From positions 17,631,001 through 17,695,000 of the forward strand of contig CM073515.1 in NCBI GenBank assembly GCA_037074615.1: 64,000 nucleotides of DNA, written 5' to 3'. Below are positions 45,390 to 57,321 of this stretch, in pieces. The translations under genes were made by a program, and so were the position numbers. The notes beneath the pieces were generated by a model. The model was not told the DNA's origin and searched no databases. It saw only the letters and a list, made by a program, of their open reading frames with translations. The stretch's first letter is position 1; every line of letters starts with the position of its first letter. Origin of the DNA: Leucaena leucocephala. Lineage: Eukaryota; Streptophyta; Magnoliopsida; Fabales; Fabaceae.

Positions 45390-46530
45390 TACAGTTTAAG
45401 GGAATATCATATATTCCAGATGCAACGAGACTAAGAGAGAAGATCTTAGATGAAGCACATAAAAGCTGATATACAGTACATCCAGGTATGACCAAGATGT
45501 ATCATGACGTTAAAAGTTTATTTTGGTGGCATGGATTAAAGAAAGATGTTGTGGCTTATGTATCTAAGTGTTTAACATTTCAAAAAGTAAAAGCTGAGCA
45601 CCAAAGGCCAGCAGGGAAGTTACAACCACTAGAGATACCTGAGTGAAAATGGGACAGTATTGCCATGGATTTTGTTGAAAGACTACCCATGAATCCTACT
45701 AAGCATGATACCATATGGGTAGTAATTGAACGTTTGACAAAGTTGGCTCATTTCCTAGCAATCAATAAGAAAGATTCTCTTGAGAAGCCATTAAATCTGT
45801 ATGTAAAGGAGATTGTTAGATTACATGGTGTCCTAAGTAGTATTGTATCTAATAGAGATCCTCAATTTATGTCAAATTTTTAGCAAGCTTTGCATAAAGA
45901 AATGGACACTACTCTCAGATTTAGTACAGCTTATCATCCTCAGACAGATGGTCAATCTGAGAGAATGATCCAAACACTAGAGGATATTTTGAGAGCATGT
46001 GTTTTGGATTTCAAAGGGAGTTGGGATGTCTATCTGCCATTGATAAAATTTGCATATAACAACAGTTATCAGGCTAGTATTCAGATGGCCCCATTTAAAG
46101 TACTTTACAGATGTAAATGTAGATCTCCCTTGTGTTAGTTGGAGTTGAGCGAAAGAAGGATAGTTGGTCCTGATATAGTGATAAGACAATAGTATAAATT
46201 GATAAGATTAAGAAAAGGTTGCTGACGACTCAAAGCAGATAAAAAAGTTATACGGATGTCAGAAGGAAGCTGTTGGATTTTGAAGAAGGAGAGCATGTAT
46301 TCCTTAAGTTAATTCCAACTACAGGAGCCAGATGATCAATCAAAGTGAAGAAGTTGTGTCCTAGATACATTGGGCCATTTCAGATCCTCACAAGAATAGG
46401 ATCAGTGGCTTACAAGTTAGTTGTCCCTCCAAAACTCAGTAGGATAGATGATGTCTTCTATGTTTCCCAGTTGAAGAAGTATGTTCCATACCCATCACAT
46501 GTGATTGAGCAGGATGACCTAGCTTTAATC
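45390..46530 (+). pseudogene. Chromovirus integrase and start of chromodomain linker
   Basis: HHCC region: VHPGMTKMYHDVKSLFWWHG then CLTFQKVKAEHQRP (second Cys changed to Phe). Core: MDFVERLPMNPTKHDTIWVV (first Asp), SNRDPQFMSNF (second Asp), TDGQSERMIQTLED (Glu). C-terminal: KKLCPRYIGPFQILTRIGSV, then FYVSQLKKYVPYPSH and VIEQDDLAL, where it breaks into Athila LTR DNA. TAG interrupts at 'SNF-QALH'. CAG codons at 46070 and 46082 are intact where the host copy has TAG. Confidence 0.9.
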
Positions 46531-46893
46531 AAAGGGGTTTAAGAAAAATTAGGGTTCTAGACTCAATCGATTGATTGAGGTTTTCTTTGAGACTTAGTGA
46601 TTTCAAAACTCCAATTTTAACGTGAGAGCAAGGATAGATACATTTTCATCATCAAGAGTCTTTCATAACATATTTCTCAAACAAACCAACTTGTTTTCAT
46701 CTTAAGCAAAAATTTAAAAATATTTACTTTTCCGCACCCTACTTTTATTACATCCATCACTAAAACCCCCAAAACTATTTTATCCCTACTCAGGTCTTTC
46801 ATTGATTTTGACATATAATCTGTTAGGTTTCCACATAAAATGCTACTCGAGAAGAGCGATAGGGTTGTGCCTTATACTACATTATATTGGGTG

Positions 46894-46898
46894 CAATA
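46894..46898 (+). repeat. Left TSD (CAATA) of inverted copia solo LTR
   Basis: Repeated exactly at 48669-48673. Confidence 0.9.
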
Positions 46899-48668
46899 TG
46901 TAAGGAATTGGAAGACACGCAGCAGAAATTAATTTAAAAAATTTTCCATTCCTTGCCAGGATCTACCGTATGTGTTTAAGTCAAGTGGGAAGAAGCATTA
47001 CCCTCAGTGTTCCTCAGTGTCTTCCACAGCTTCTGGTCACGACGTTCACAGCTTCTCTCTGCGGCTCGTGCTCCCTTTCCAATCGTAAGAAGTCGATGAC
47101 TCAGGTCGGCTTCTCTACTGGTATCCACACGAACAGCGTTCTAACCATGAACGACGTGCTAGCGTCTCTTGTCCCTCCAAGGCTTTCTTAAGAATCCGTT
47201 ATCTCCGTCTCTATTTCAGCAGTTTCTTATCTGCAAACCTTTTCCAGATTCCCTTTCGGCCTTTCTATGTTCTATGTGTGTGTTACTAAAATGCAGCTCC
47301 TAAAATCAGATATATAGGATGCTATGCGTTTTTCTCTCTACCGAATTGGATTTTGGAGTTAATCTTATATTAATTCCGAAATTAATACAATATCATATAT
47401 TGTATAATTTTATAAGAAACTAATTAAATAAATAATATTAAATCTGTCCCACAGATTTAATTACCTATTTATTTAACTTTAAATAAAGATGAGATTGAAC
47501 TATATTTGATTTATTCTCATAAATCAAATTTGAGATATCATATCAATTTGAATTTCAAATTCGAACGTGATAGGGATTTAATTTATCCTTATAAATTAAA
47601 TCTTATAAATATCTCTTATATGAGATATCCTATCAATTTGAATTTCAAATTCAAACGTGATAGAGATTTAATTTATCCTTATAAATTAAATCTCATATAT
47701 TTCTTATATATAATATATATATACGAATTTATATATATATGAATATAAATATAAATAAATATATACATCCACCCTGCATCATTCATTGAATTTGGACATG
47801 TCTTAGATTCAATGAATCTGGACATCATAGCTCATGTTGGGCTATTTTGTGTGCGACCCTGTAGGCCCATATAAAGTTGGCAGTGGGCCATTTGCTATAC
47901 TGGCCCACAAGTCGCAAGTGGTCTCTAGCAAGACATAATGACTACCCAAATTATATGAGGATCGTTAAATGATGTAACCTTTTATACAACCATATCATGT
48001 CCCTTTTGTCACGCGATATTTTGGTCATGGTTGAGGCATGGATAATGTCATCCTCCTATTCCTGACCGTTACTTTCTCGATCCCTGAGTAGTCTGACTGT
48101 AGAAATAGAACTACCTTTCTATTACAGTATGGTCATATATTTCTCAAACTCACTCATCGAGGGGCCAAGTAACATCTCTCTACGAATGTGAGGGACAAAT
48201 TCCATCTTGACCATTCACATTCCTCCGCATGAAAAACCACTAAACCTGAACATAGTCTTTATGATCACTCTGTCAAAAGTGACTTTTGACTAGGTCAAAG
48301 CTGAGCGTTTGTCATGTAGGAATCCATGATGATCTCAGGTCAAAGGGCATATTGACATGGTTTATATATGAGAGAAGCTTATGACGTTACCCATGCAGTT
48401 CTCTCATAGCGGATCGGTCTAACACCTTATACTCTTACATGTGCCTATAACTCTAATTTATATCTCTATATATCTTCAAAGTCATACTGGTCTTATTTCA
48501 TCTGTGCTCCCATATAGATGACCGCCCAGGGACATTTAGGATAAGATCATGAATTATTCAAGGATGGTCATCATAGTAAACATGCAAATAATATGATAAC
48601 ACAATTAATAAATTCATAAATCAATGTTCATAAGACAATGATTGGCCCCTAGGGCACGATTTCCAACA
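46899..48668 (-). mobile_element. Copia solo LTR, minus orientation (1770 bp), TSD CAATA
   Basis: On the minus strand it runs TGTTGGAAATCGTGCCCTAG to CTTCCAATTCCTTACA, perfect TG...CA ends. Two 90 bp hairpin units lie at about 47535-47694. It belongs to the family of 18985-27594, and its insertion site is inside the Athila LTR. Confidence 0.95.
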
Positions 48669-48711
48669 CAATAAACTTTATTTTGATGGATCAAACCCTA
48701 ACAATCTGACA

Positions 48712-50038
48712 TCATCATTGTTCTTTAGTAACTAGTTGGAGTTTTACAGTGAGTTTTGATTATGAATTACAGGTATTTTGGAGGAGAACCAAGGACTAAT
48801 GTGAGCAGAAAAGAAATCACAACACAATGAGAATCAAATCAAGGAATTTAGCTTCTATGCTCTTTAATCGCGACCAAAGTGTCCATAGGTCGTGACCTCA
48901 CTTCTTTTAGGAAGTTTTTCAATGTTCACAGGTTACGACCAAAAATAGGATTAGGTTGCGATCAAATAAGAGAATCAGTGAAGTTGCACGTTTTTTATTA
49001 GGTCATTCTAGCTTTAAAAGGGAAGGTAAGCCACAGACACAAGGGAGGCTGGTTTTTTACCTGATATGGCAAAAAAGTAAACTCAAACATTCTCTCAACT
49101 CTCTCTCCATAACCTACACACATCTTCTATCATTCATCTTTCCATCATAATTTTTTTGTTTTCTTTATGGCATAATATCTGAGCAGCAATTGTAGCATAG
49201 TAGGAGTCATGAGAGGCTAAATCTTTAGTCTCTTGGTGATGGATCGCATATCTTGAGCTCATGGATTATACTGCACTTGGGAGTTTTCTGTTTTAATCTT
49301 ACCTTTTTCATGTTTTGGAATTCCTAGATCTAGGATTTTCATTGTATGAGTAAGGATTGAATATCGATCGATTATTCTCATATTAGGTTTTGTAATTGAA
49401 TTTGGATGATTTGAATATTGGTTTTAATATGAATATTTCAATTTTGATTTATGGATAATTGGGCTTTTATCAACGATCATTGCTAACTGATTCGATTGCT
49501 TGAAATCTATAGTTTTTGATCGATGATCATTAGAGGGCATTTTCATCATCTGATTTAATTACACGCTAAGTGTTTTTTAATAGTGCATTAATGATTTTTG
49601 AACTAGATTTGATCAAAGGAGTTTAAGGAATGTTAATGTTCTAGACTCAATTGATCGATTAAGGTTTCATTTCAGACTTAATAATTTTAAAATTCCTATA
49701 TCATATTAAGAGCAACGACAGAAAGGTTTCCATCATCAAGATTCTTTCTCAACATATTTCTTTCACAACCTACTCATTTTCCATCTTAATAAAAACAATA
49801 TTTACTTTACTACACCCTTATTTTATTGCATAAAAAATTAATCAAACCCAAAACCAATTTTACTTTCACTCAGGTTTTCAATGCTTTTGTCACTAATTTG
49901 CTAGGATTCCAATAAAAATGGCTCCTTGAGAAGAACGATAGGGTTATGCTTTATACTACATTAATAGGGTGTAATTATTTTTAATTTGATGAATCATACG
50001 ATGACAATCTGACCAAATCACAATTCAATATGACTACT
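48712..50038 (+). repeat. Second Athila LTR fragment, 5'-truncated
   Basis: From about 48717 it follows the Athila LTR of 31944-30485 (reverse complement) but lacks its first roughly 200 bp. It ends near AATCTGACCA (50015), followed by about 23 unplaced bases. It directly follows another LTR end, so two LTR pieces stand head to tail with no internal region. GTCGTGAC at 48889-48896. Confidence 0.7.
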
Positions 50039-50632
50039 TGTAATACCTTATTTTTGTACGTCTTAGGGACCATTCTGTAGTATTTAGAACCACTTTTATG
50101 ATTATTAAAGTTCAATTTCAAAATCTAGAAATTTCTAACTCATGGGTACTGTTCATATGGTATTTCCAGATTAAGCGAGGAATTTCAAAAAATCATAACT
50201 AATTTTAAACAAATCTAAATGAAGTAGTTCAAAAGGATATGTGAAGATAACATAATGAATTTTAAGAGAAAAATAATTCTTAGACCAAATGCTAAGTCAA
50301 TCAATACAAACCTGGCATCAAATATTACTATTTATTTGGTTAAAACTTTTGAAAATAGTTCCTATTTCCTAAATTTGAAAATTCTGTTCTCTTTATGTGG
50401 ACATTGAAATAAGACATGCTTTGTGTAAAATGAAGTTTGACATGTTAACTAAGTATTTCTAAAATATCGTACATTTATTTGATCATTTACTAGTTTTAAT
50501 TACAACTCAAATGATACCGCCTCCTCACGAGTTATTGTTCACAGTGACAACTTTCAACAACTAACTTTACTAACATACAAATATATATCAATCATGATAT
50601 ATATCTACCAAATTCTCTTCATGTTGTTATAT
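50039..50632 (-). repeat. LARD-type LTR 3'-terminal fragment, minus strand
   Basis: Minus-strand reading ends ...GGTATTACA at 50039, as the LARD LTRs end. It corresponds to the last roughly 600 bp of the LTR. At about 50632 it changes into unrelated DNA. Confidence 0.75.
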
Positions 50633-51609
50633 TGTATATGTTTTGATGATGTCAAAAGAGTATAAAGATGTGTTTTTGAAGCAATGAAAATGTGTTTTTA
50701 ATAGAATAAAGTTTAAGAGAAAAGAAGAAGGATTTAATGGATTAATTGTTTAATTATTGATAAGTAATTGATTAGTTAATCGATTAATATCAATTAATCA
50801 ATTGAATGATAGATTAAAAAAGCATTGATCGTATTATTTGAAGATAACATATATTCTTGAATCCAATAAATTAGACATTAAACTAGTATGCCAACGGTAT
50901 TTATTAATTTGTTGCACTATTAATTTATTGGATAAATTAGACTTTTTGATTAATATTTTTTCTTCAAAATATGCACACTTTCAATTTCCTTTAAAGTAGT
51001 CATTGCTGAACATGTAGCTAAACAAGGTAAAATTGATGTAGGTCCCCACAAAGAAAAAAATAGTTCTTTACATATTTGTTGAGTTTTGAGTAACCTATGT
51101 GGCAGCATTTTCAATGGGATTTTTTCTATGAATGGGAAAGAGAAGAGACTGAAGAGGATGCAATGTAAAGAAAAATGAAAAAGATAGTAACACAAAGATG
51201 ATAACAAGAGAAAACATATTGAGGAAAAGGAAGTGGAACAAAAAGTATAATAGAAAGGTATTTAAGATTGAGGAAAAGACAGTTCACAAGAGGTATGTGT
51301 TGGCCTTCCCTCATTATGACTAAAGACATTGGGAATAGAAGAGGCAAGAGACGTACACTTTCTTTCTACATATAAGGCATGAAGAGGCAAAGGCGAGAAG
51401 GCAAAACGATTGAATTATAACGATGATTCTTTTAAAAATCACCATTATAAGTTCTTGGTGTCAATTTTAAAGGCGGTTTGTATGAAAAGCTGCCGTTAAA
51501 AGTTTATAAAATGCGAATTTATTTATGAATATGTCATGACCTTTTTTAAGGCATTTTTTCTTTTAATAGCCGTGAAGTAGTACGATCATAATTTTTTTTT
51601 CTAATAGTG
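50633..51609. mobile_element. CACTA-type transposon terminal fragment
   Basis: Read on the minus strand the right end starts CACTATTAGAAAAAAAAATT at 51609, the hallmark CACTA end. It is followed by subterminal phrases with TTAACGGCAGC and AACCGCCTTTAAAA (about 51430-51500), typical of plant CACTA elements. The other end is not found, so the left limit (taken as the LTR break at 50632) is a guess. AT-rich inverted stretches lie at 50765-50810. No transposase seen. Confidence 0.55.
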
Positions 51610-51904
51610 AATGACAAAAACTTATAGAAAGGAAGAGACTAATAAAAAGGGAGAGAAGACGAGAAAATTGCACCTCCTTGGGTGTGCAATAGTGAGAGCA
51701 TGTGTGGCAGTAGGATTAATCAAAAATAAAGGGAGGAATAAAGAGAAGAAAGAAAAGGAAAGAAAAAGTGATGTGAGGGAGAGGATATAATAGGTTAGTT
51801 ATGAATGCACACACATAATGTAGAAAGGATGTTCATGCAAAATTGATGGCTGAGGAGAATTAAGTTTGAGAAAACAAATGACACAAGGTACCAAATATGA
51901 ACCA
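51610..51904. other. Unassigned purine-rich stretch
   Basis: A/G-rich DNA with no frame or repeat that I can assign, between the CACTA end and a LARD LTR. Nothing further can be supported. Confidence 0.5.
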
Positions 51905-53924
51905 AAACGTGAATCACATGAACCCTTAGGGAAACTCTTGCAAAATGAAAACTCAAGCCAAGACAAAGAAGATTCAAGGTACCAAAGTTCAAGCAAGCTA
52001 GAGATTAAAGATAAGCAATCTCTCCTGGCTTATTTTCTTTTGATTTGGGACCTTGAACTTAGGGTTTTCATGGGGGAAAATTTGAGTTTTCTCTAAGGGG
52101 TGGTGCTGCCCAAAAACTTTAAATGAAAGGGAAAAGAAGAAATTAAAGTTAGAGACATATGATTGAAGCTTAAACAAGCTAGTTAAGAGATTGGTTATTG
52201 AATCAAGTTGATATTCTTGACTTTGCCATAATAGAACCTATTCATTATGTACTATTCATGAGGGAAGGAAATGGAATTTTAATGATTGAATGCTTCCATT
52301 GAATTTATATGATGATTTTGTGTAGGATTGGAAAGGTTTTGTACCTTGGAAGCATTGAAATTCCAAGATTATAGTTTTTGAAATCCTTCACAGTTACTGT
52401 TCATTCACTTGAACAGTGATTGGAATTTCATGATTTTGATGCCTCCAATGATTTTAAAATGAAAAGTTGTGTGGGGTAAAGTGGAGAAACAAGTATAGGA
52501 AACCTTAGAATCAAAATGAGAATTTTTGAAAGAATTGTGTGCATGTGTTCGGTTCTATACAGAAGGCCATAAAGGAGTTGGAATTTCATGATTCTAAGCT
52601 CATAAATAGATTCAAAAGATGAAATTATTTAGTTTAAATTCAAGACATCAATTGGTTCAAGAGCCAAGTGAATTAGTGAAGATTAGAGAAAGTTATGATA
52701 ATAAAGAATGTAACAAGGTTAGTCTTGAACATGGTTGGAGTTCATGAGTCCTAATGAATTATGTGATGAATATGAATGTGTTTAGGACCTTGAAACATCC
52801 AAGAATATGTTGGAAAGTGATTGACATAAAGGCTTCATGGTTAGAAAGTTAGAGAACAAGTGCAAAAGATCAAGAGGAAAGCTTAAGTGCAAAGTAGTGA
52901 ACTTATATCTTTATATGCTTGATGTGGTATGCTTATGTGTTGACATGTATATGTTATTTGAATGATGTTGTGACATGATGAATGTTGGTGAATGTATTGT
53001 GAATAACATGTTTCCATGGCCATGCACTTTATGTAAGAGTATATAGCATGATGGCATGTTACTAATCAAAGAAAGTTTAATGAAATTACATATCATGCAT
53101 TAGCATCCATCTTATATATTTAAGTGGTAATACTTTCTACTGAGATTCCCTAGAATCTCACTCTCACATAACCAACCAATTTAAGTCAAGCATGATGGAA
53201 AATGTATGCATGGAGAAGAGCTAAAGAATGGAAGAAAGGAATAGAAGTAACTGAGATCCTAGAATTAACTATGGATTATCTATGTATGTAAATGCTATAT
53301 AAGGTGTCCATCTATGTGATGAAACTATTTGTAATACTTATTGCATATGTACATGATGTATATGAATATTGAGAAGCTTATTTGATGGCTTATGCATGCT
53401 GGAACAATTATTGAAAGTGAAAGAAAGGAAATTGAAATGGTAAAAATGTAGGTCCTAAAGCAGTTTTGTTGTGGCTTCAGTTTGACATAGCAAATAAAGG
53501 AAATATTTCATGAAATTTTACAAGCGTGTAGAACATATCCAGAGCTTTAAGTGTATAAGTAGAATGTTTTATTTGGATGTGCATATCAAGAGAAATGAAT
53601 TTTCAAAGTAAGGGACTAGAATCTATTTCCAGAGTTTTTGACCAAATGAATAGTAAACTTCAATGAATAAACTGTATTAATTGGCTAATCTTTTGGTCTG
53701 AAAATTATTTTTCTCTTAAATTTTAAGATGTTATCTACTTCATTTTGATTTTTTATAATTAATTATGATTTTTAGAAGTTTGTTGCATAATCTGGAATAC
53801 CATATGAACAGTAACCCGAGAAAGAGTAAAATTCCAGATTTGGCTAATAGACTTCCAAGGTCTTGTAAGTGGTTCCAAATGCTACTGAATGGTCCCTAAG
53901 ACGTATAAAAGTAAGAATGTTACA
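51905..53924 (+). repeat. LARD-type LTR, 5'-truncated, plus strand
   Basis: It follows 7830-9667 of the LARD LTR and ends AGAATGTTACA at 53924. The intron donor position reads AAAG|ATAAGC instead of GTAAGC and the acceptor reads AAGTC, so both candidate splice sites are lost in this copy. It stops at an internal point of a minus-strand chromovirus LTR, consistent with insertion into it. Confidence 0.8.
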
Positions 53925-54593
53925 TGATCTTGGGCCTATATATGAGGACATCTGATCTCATTCTATCCAGGCTTACATACTGATAAGTTTCATAATTGGA
54001 TCACGGGTATTTTCAAACTCCTGTCAAAATTCACTAATATGGGGATAACTTTTTGAACAAAACTCTTCCGGGGTTCTGTCAGAACCATAACATCTAACCT
54101 TATAGGGCACACTTTCCTGTAACTTTCCCACCTATATCTAAAGTCCATAAAATCTGATAAAATTTCAGATAACTTTCAGACTATCAAATAAATATCCGCT
54201 GTCTGGAGCCCTAATAAAATTTCTGTATTATGCTAGATTAACCAGCTTAACTTCCTCTATTTACTAATAAAATGTGGAACTGAAATACTTCCAAATAGTC
54301 TTAAGCTTTTTCTGGCTGACCTTTTCTATGATTACATTTAGGTCCTTGACTTTCTGCATATTTATATTTAGGTCCCTAAACTTTTAGAAATTACCACTTT
54401 TGGCCCAACTTTTGTTTCTACTTTAACTTTTGGCATTTAACCTTTTCTACTTTGCGTTTAGGTCCCTATATTTTCCTTAGTCAATAATCCTTCTCTTTCC
54501 TTCCTTAATCTGATACAGTTTATTCCAAGAATCTCATGTCCATTTCATATAAACTGTACAGTTACATCAGCTAAGAAAATTGGGGATATAACA
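53925..54593 (-). repeat. 3' LTR of minus-strand chromovirus, 5' part only
   Basis: It starts TGTTATATCCCCAATTTTC on the minus strand at 54593 and follows the plus-strand solo LTR from 59901 to about 60560. At 53925 it is interrupted. Confidence 0.8.
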
Positions 54594-54607
54594 TTTTTCT
54601 CCCCTTT
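54594..54607 (-). promoter_or_regulatory. Polypurine tract of minus-strand chromovirus
   Basis: Minus-strand AAAGGGGAGAAAAA directly before the 3' LTR. Confidence 0.85.
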
Positions 54608-54644
54608 AAAATAAACTTCGTCCTCAAAATTTTCACTACATATA

Positions 54645-54890
54645 CTAAGAAAATAGTCCAAGATATGCTTCTCTCATCCTTTCCTCTATTGTTCAGGTAG
54701 CTTCATTCTCCGTTAATCTCTTCCAGACTACTTTAACTAGAGGGATCTGCTTATTTTGCAACTGCTTGACCTTTCTATCTACAATTTGTACTAGTCCAAC
54801 TTCATAAGTTAGGTTATCTAATAGTGTAATATCATCCTGCTCAATCACATGTGATGGATCTGAAATATACTTATTCAATTAGGAAACATG
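54645..54890 (-). pseudogene. Chromodomain end of pol
   Basis: DPSHVIEQDDITLLDNLTYE, then VGLVQIVDRKVKQLQNKQIP and LVKVVWKRLTENEAT, then TGA where the relatives have Trp (EATWE), then TIEERMREAYLGLFS. This is the C-terminal chromodomain-like module of Tekay/Del chromoviruses, thought to guide integration to heterochromatin. Confidence 0.85.
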
Positions 54891-56140
54891 GAAGACATCA
54901 TGGATCTTGCTGAGATTTGGAGAAGAACTAACTTATAAGCCACTGATCCTACTCTTGAGAGGATCTAAAATGGCCCAATACATCTAGGATGCAGCTTCTT
55001 CACCTTGATTGATCGTCCACCTCCTGTCGTCAGAGTCAACTTAAGGAATACATGCTCTCCTACTTCAAACTCCAATGACTTCCTTCTAACATTAGTATAA
55101 CTCTTTTGTCTACTTTGAGCCATCAACAATAGCTTTCTGATCTTATTGATTTGTGCTACTGTTTAGTCTACTATATCAGGACTAAACATCCTCCTTTCGC
55201 TCAGCTCCACCCAGCATAAGGGAGATTTATACTTCCATCCATAGAGTACTTCAAATGGTGCCATCTGAATGCTAGCCTAATAACTATTGTTATAGATAAA
55301 CTCTATCAATGGCAGATAGACATCCCAACTCCCTTTGAAATCTAAAACATAAACTCTTAACATATCTTCTAGAGTTTGAATCGTCCTCTCAGATTTACCA
55401 TCTGTCTGAGGATGGTAAGCTGTACTAAATCTGAGAGTAGTGTCCATTTTTTATGTAAAGCTTGCCAAAAATTTGAAGTAAATAGATTATCTCTGTCATA
55501 TATGATATTACTTGGGATACCATGTAGTCTAACAATCTCCTTTACATACAATTTTGCTAGCTTCTTTAAAGAATCTTTCTTATTGATTGCTAGGAAATGA
55601 GCTGACTTAGTCAATCGATCAATTACTACCCATATAGTATCGTACTTAGTAGGAGTCATGGGCAGGCCTTCAACAAAATCCATGGCAATGATGTCCCATT
55701 TCCACTCCGGTATCTCTAGTGGTTGGAATTTCCCTGCTGGTCTTTGATGCTCAACTTTCACCTTCTGACATGTTAGGCACTTTAACACATAAGCTACAAC
55801 ATCCTTCTTCAATCCAGGCCACTAAAATAAGCTCTTAACATCATGATACATCTTGGTCATACCTGGATGTACTGTATACTTGCTTTTGTATGCCTCATCT
55901 AGGATCTTCTCTCTCAATCCCATTGCATCAGGAATGTGTGCTCATCCCCTAAATCGTAATAATCCATCCTGGAAGACATCAAAATTCTTAGTTTCCCCTC
56001 TTTCTAGCTTATTCTTAAAAATTGCTGCAAGCTTATCCTACTTCTAAGCTTCCTTAATCTCATTCTCAATAAAAGCTTTAATATGCGTTCCTCCATAAGA
56101 ACTTTCTGATGTCTGCATTTGGTACAAAGGACTCCAATCT
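54891..56140 (-). pseudogene. Integrase of minus-strand chromovirus
   Basis: HHCC region: VHPGMTKMYHDVKSLF (then a stop), CLTCQKVKVEHQRP with both Cys present. Core: IAMDFVEGLPMTPTKYDTIW (first Asp), YDRDNLFTSNFWQALHK (second Asp). A one-base deletion in an A run at about 55447-55453 shifts the frame before TDGKSERTIQTLED (Glu). The C-terminal KKLHPRCIGPF and KLVL... region follows in other frames. Confidence 0.9.
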
Positions 56141-56800
56141 CTAACATCTTCTATTAATTCTAGCTCTTTAATCATTAAACTTGCCACCTGCACCACCTTT
56201 CTAGTTAAGGCATCGGCTACTACATTTGCCTTTCCTGGATGGTACTTGATCTAAAAATCATAATCCTTTAGAAATTCTATCCATCTTCGCTGCCTTATGT
56301 TCAATTCTTTCTGATCTTGCAGGTACTTCAGTCTTTTGTGGTCAACTATAGTTCTATGGTAGCTCCATATAGATAATGCCTCTATATCTTGAGAACATAA
56401 ACTACCGCTACAAGCTCCACATCATTAGTAGGATAATTCTCTTCATGTGGCTGTAGTTGTTGAGAAGCATAGGCTACCACTCAACCCTGCTGTATCAGCA
56501 CACTTCCTAACCCCTGCTTGCTAGCATCAGTATAGACTACATAAGTCTGAGTTGGGTCTAGAATAATCAGCATAGGCATCATGGTTAATCTCTGCTTTAA
56601 TTCTTGGAAACTAGCCTCGCACTTCTCATCCTACTTAAACAACTGGTTCTTTTTGGTGAGCTTGTTTAACAGCAGACTAACTCGAGAAAAGTCCTTAATT
56701 AATCTTCTGTAATACCCTGCTAATCCCAGAAAACTTTTGATCTCTGTCACTGTCCTTGGTTGTTCCCAGCTTAGCACTGCTTTAACTTTGCTAGGATCTA
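56141..56800 (-). pseudogene. RNase H of minus-strand chromovirus
   Basis: Read on the minus strand: YVVYTDASKQGLGSVLIQQG, VVAYASQQLQPHEENYPTND, a damaged middle, RQRRWIEFLKDYDF and IKYHPGKANVVADALTRKVV. Stops and small frameshifts, but the whole domain is present. Confidence 0.82.
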
Positions 56801-57321
56801 CAGCTACCCTTTCATGGGATATGACATGACTGAGAAATTTGACTTCTTGTAGCCAAAACTCACATTTACTAAGTTTAGCATAGAGTCATTTTTCTTTAAG
56901 AGTACTAAAAATAATTCTCAAATGCTCTTCATGCTCTTTAGAAGATTTGGAGTACACTAGGATATCATTAATGAAGACCACAACAAACTGATATAGATAA
57001 GGCCTGAAGATTCTGTTCATATAATCCATGAAAATTGCAAGTGCATTCGTTATACCAAAGGGCATTACTAGGAACTCAAAATGACCATATCGAGTCCTGA
57101 ACGTAGTCTTTGAAATATCATCTGCTTTGATTCTAAGTTGGTGATAACTTGATCTCAGATCAATCTTAGAGAATAGACTTATTCTTAACTATAATCTTAT
57201 TCAACTCCCGATAGTCAATGCACAGTCTGAGACTATCATCCTTTTTCTTAACGAATAACACTGGAGCACCCTATAGAGAAAAGCTGGGTCGAATGAAACC
57301 CTTCTCTAATAGCTCCTCTAT
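56801..57321 (-). pseudogene. Reverse transcriptase with altered catalytic motif
   Basis: The palm motif reads VVVFINDILVYSK: the first Asp of the usual F-I-D-D is Asn (codon AAT, + strand 56967-56969), a G-to-A change that would by itself abolish polymerase activity. Other parts: LFVKKKDDSLRLCIDYREL upstream, and MPFGITNALAIFMDYMNRI. Stops and a small deletion near 57180 are also present. Confidence 0.88.

Larger units (their letters stand above)
38676..46530 (+). mobile_element. Tekay/Del-like chromovirus, plus strand, truncated at both ends
   Basis: 5'-truncated LTR (38676-41320), pre-gag frame (41330-42012), gag (42200-43380), protease, RT, RNase H and integrase, cut inside the chromodomain at about 46530 where an Athila LTR fragment begins. 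The primer site and the LTR end are missing (the LTR joins the pre-gag frame near 41320). Many in-frame stops and a few frameshifts. It is the best reference in the window for the other chromovirus pieces. Confidence 0.88.
46531..48711 (+). repeat. Athila LTR fragment (3' part), split by copia solo LTR
   Basis: 46531-46898 plus 48674-48711 read continuously as the 3' part of the Athila LTR (reverse complement of about 30485-30890). The join with the chromovirus at about 46530 is ATCAAAGGGGTTTAAG, and similar letters occur in Athila LTRs (GATCAAAGGAGTTTAAG at 49612-49628), so the break was within the LTR. Confidence 0.75.
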
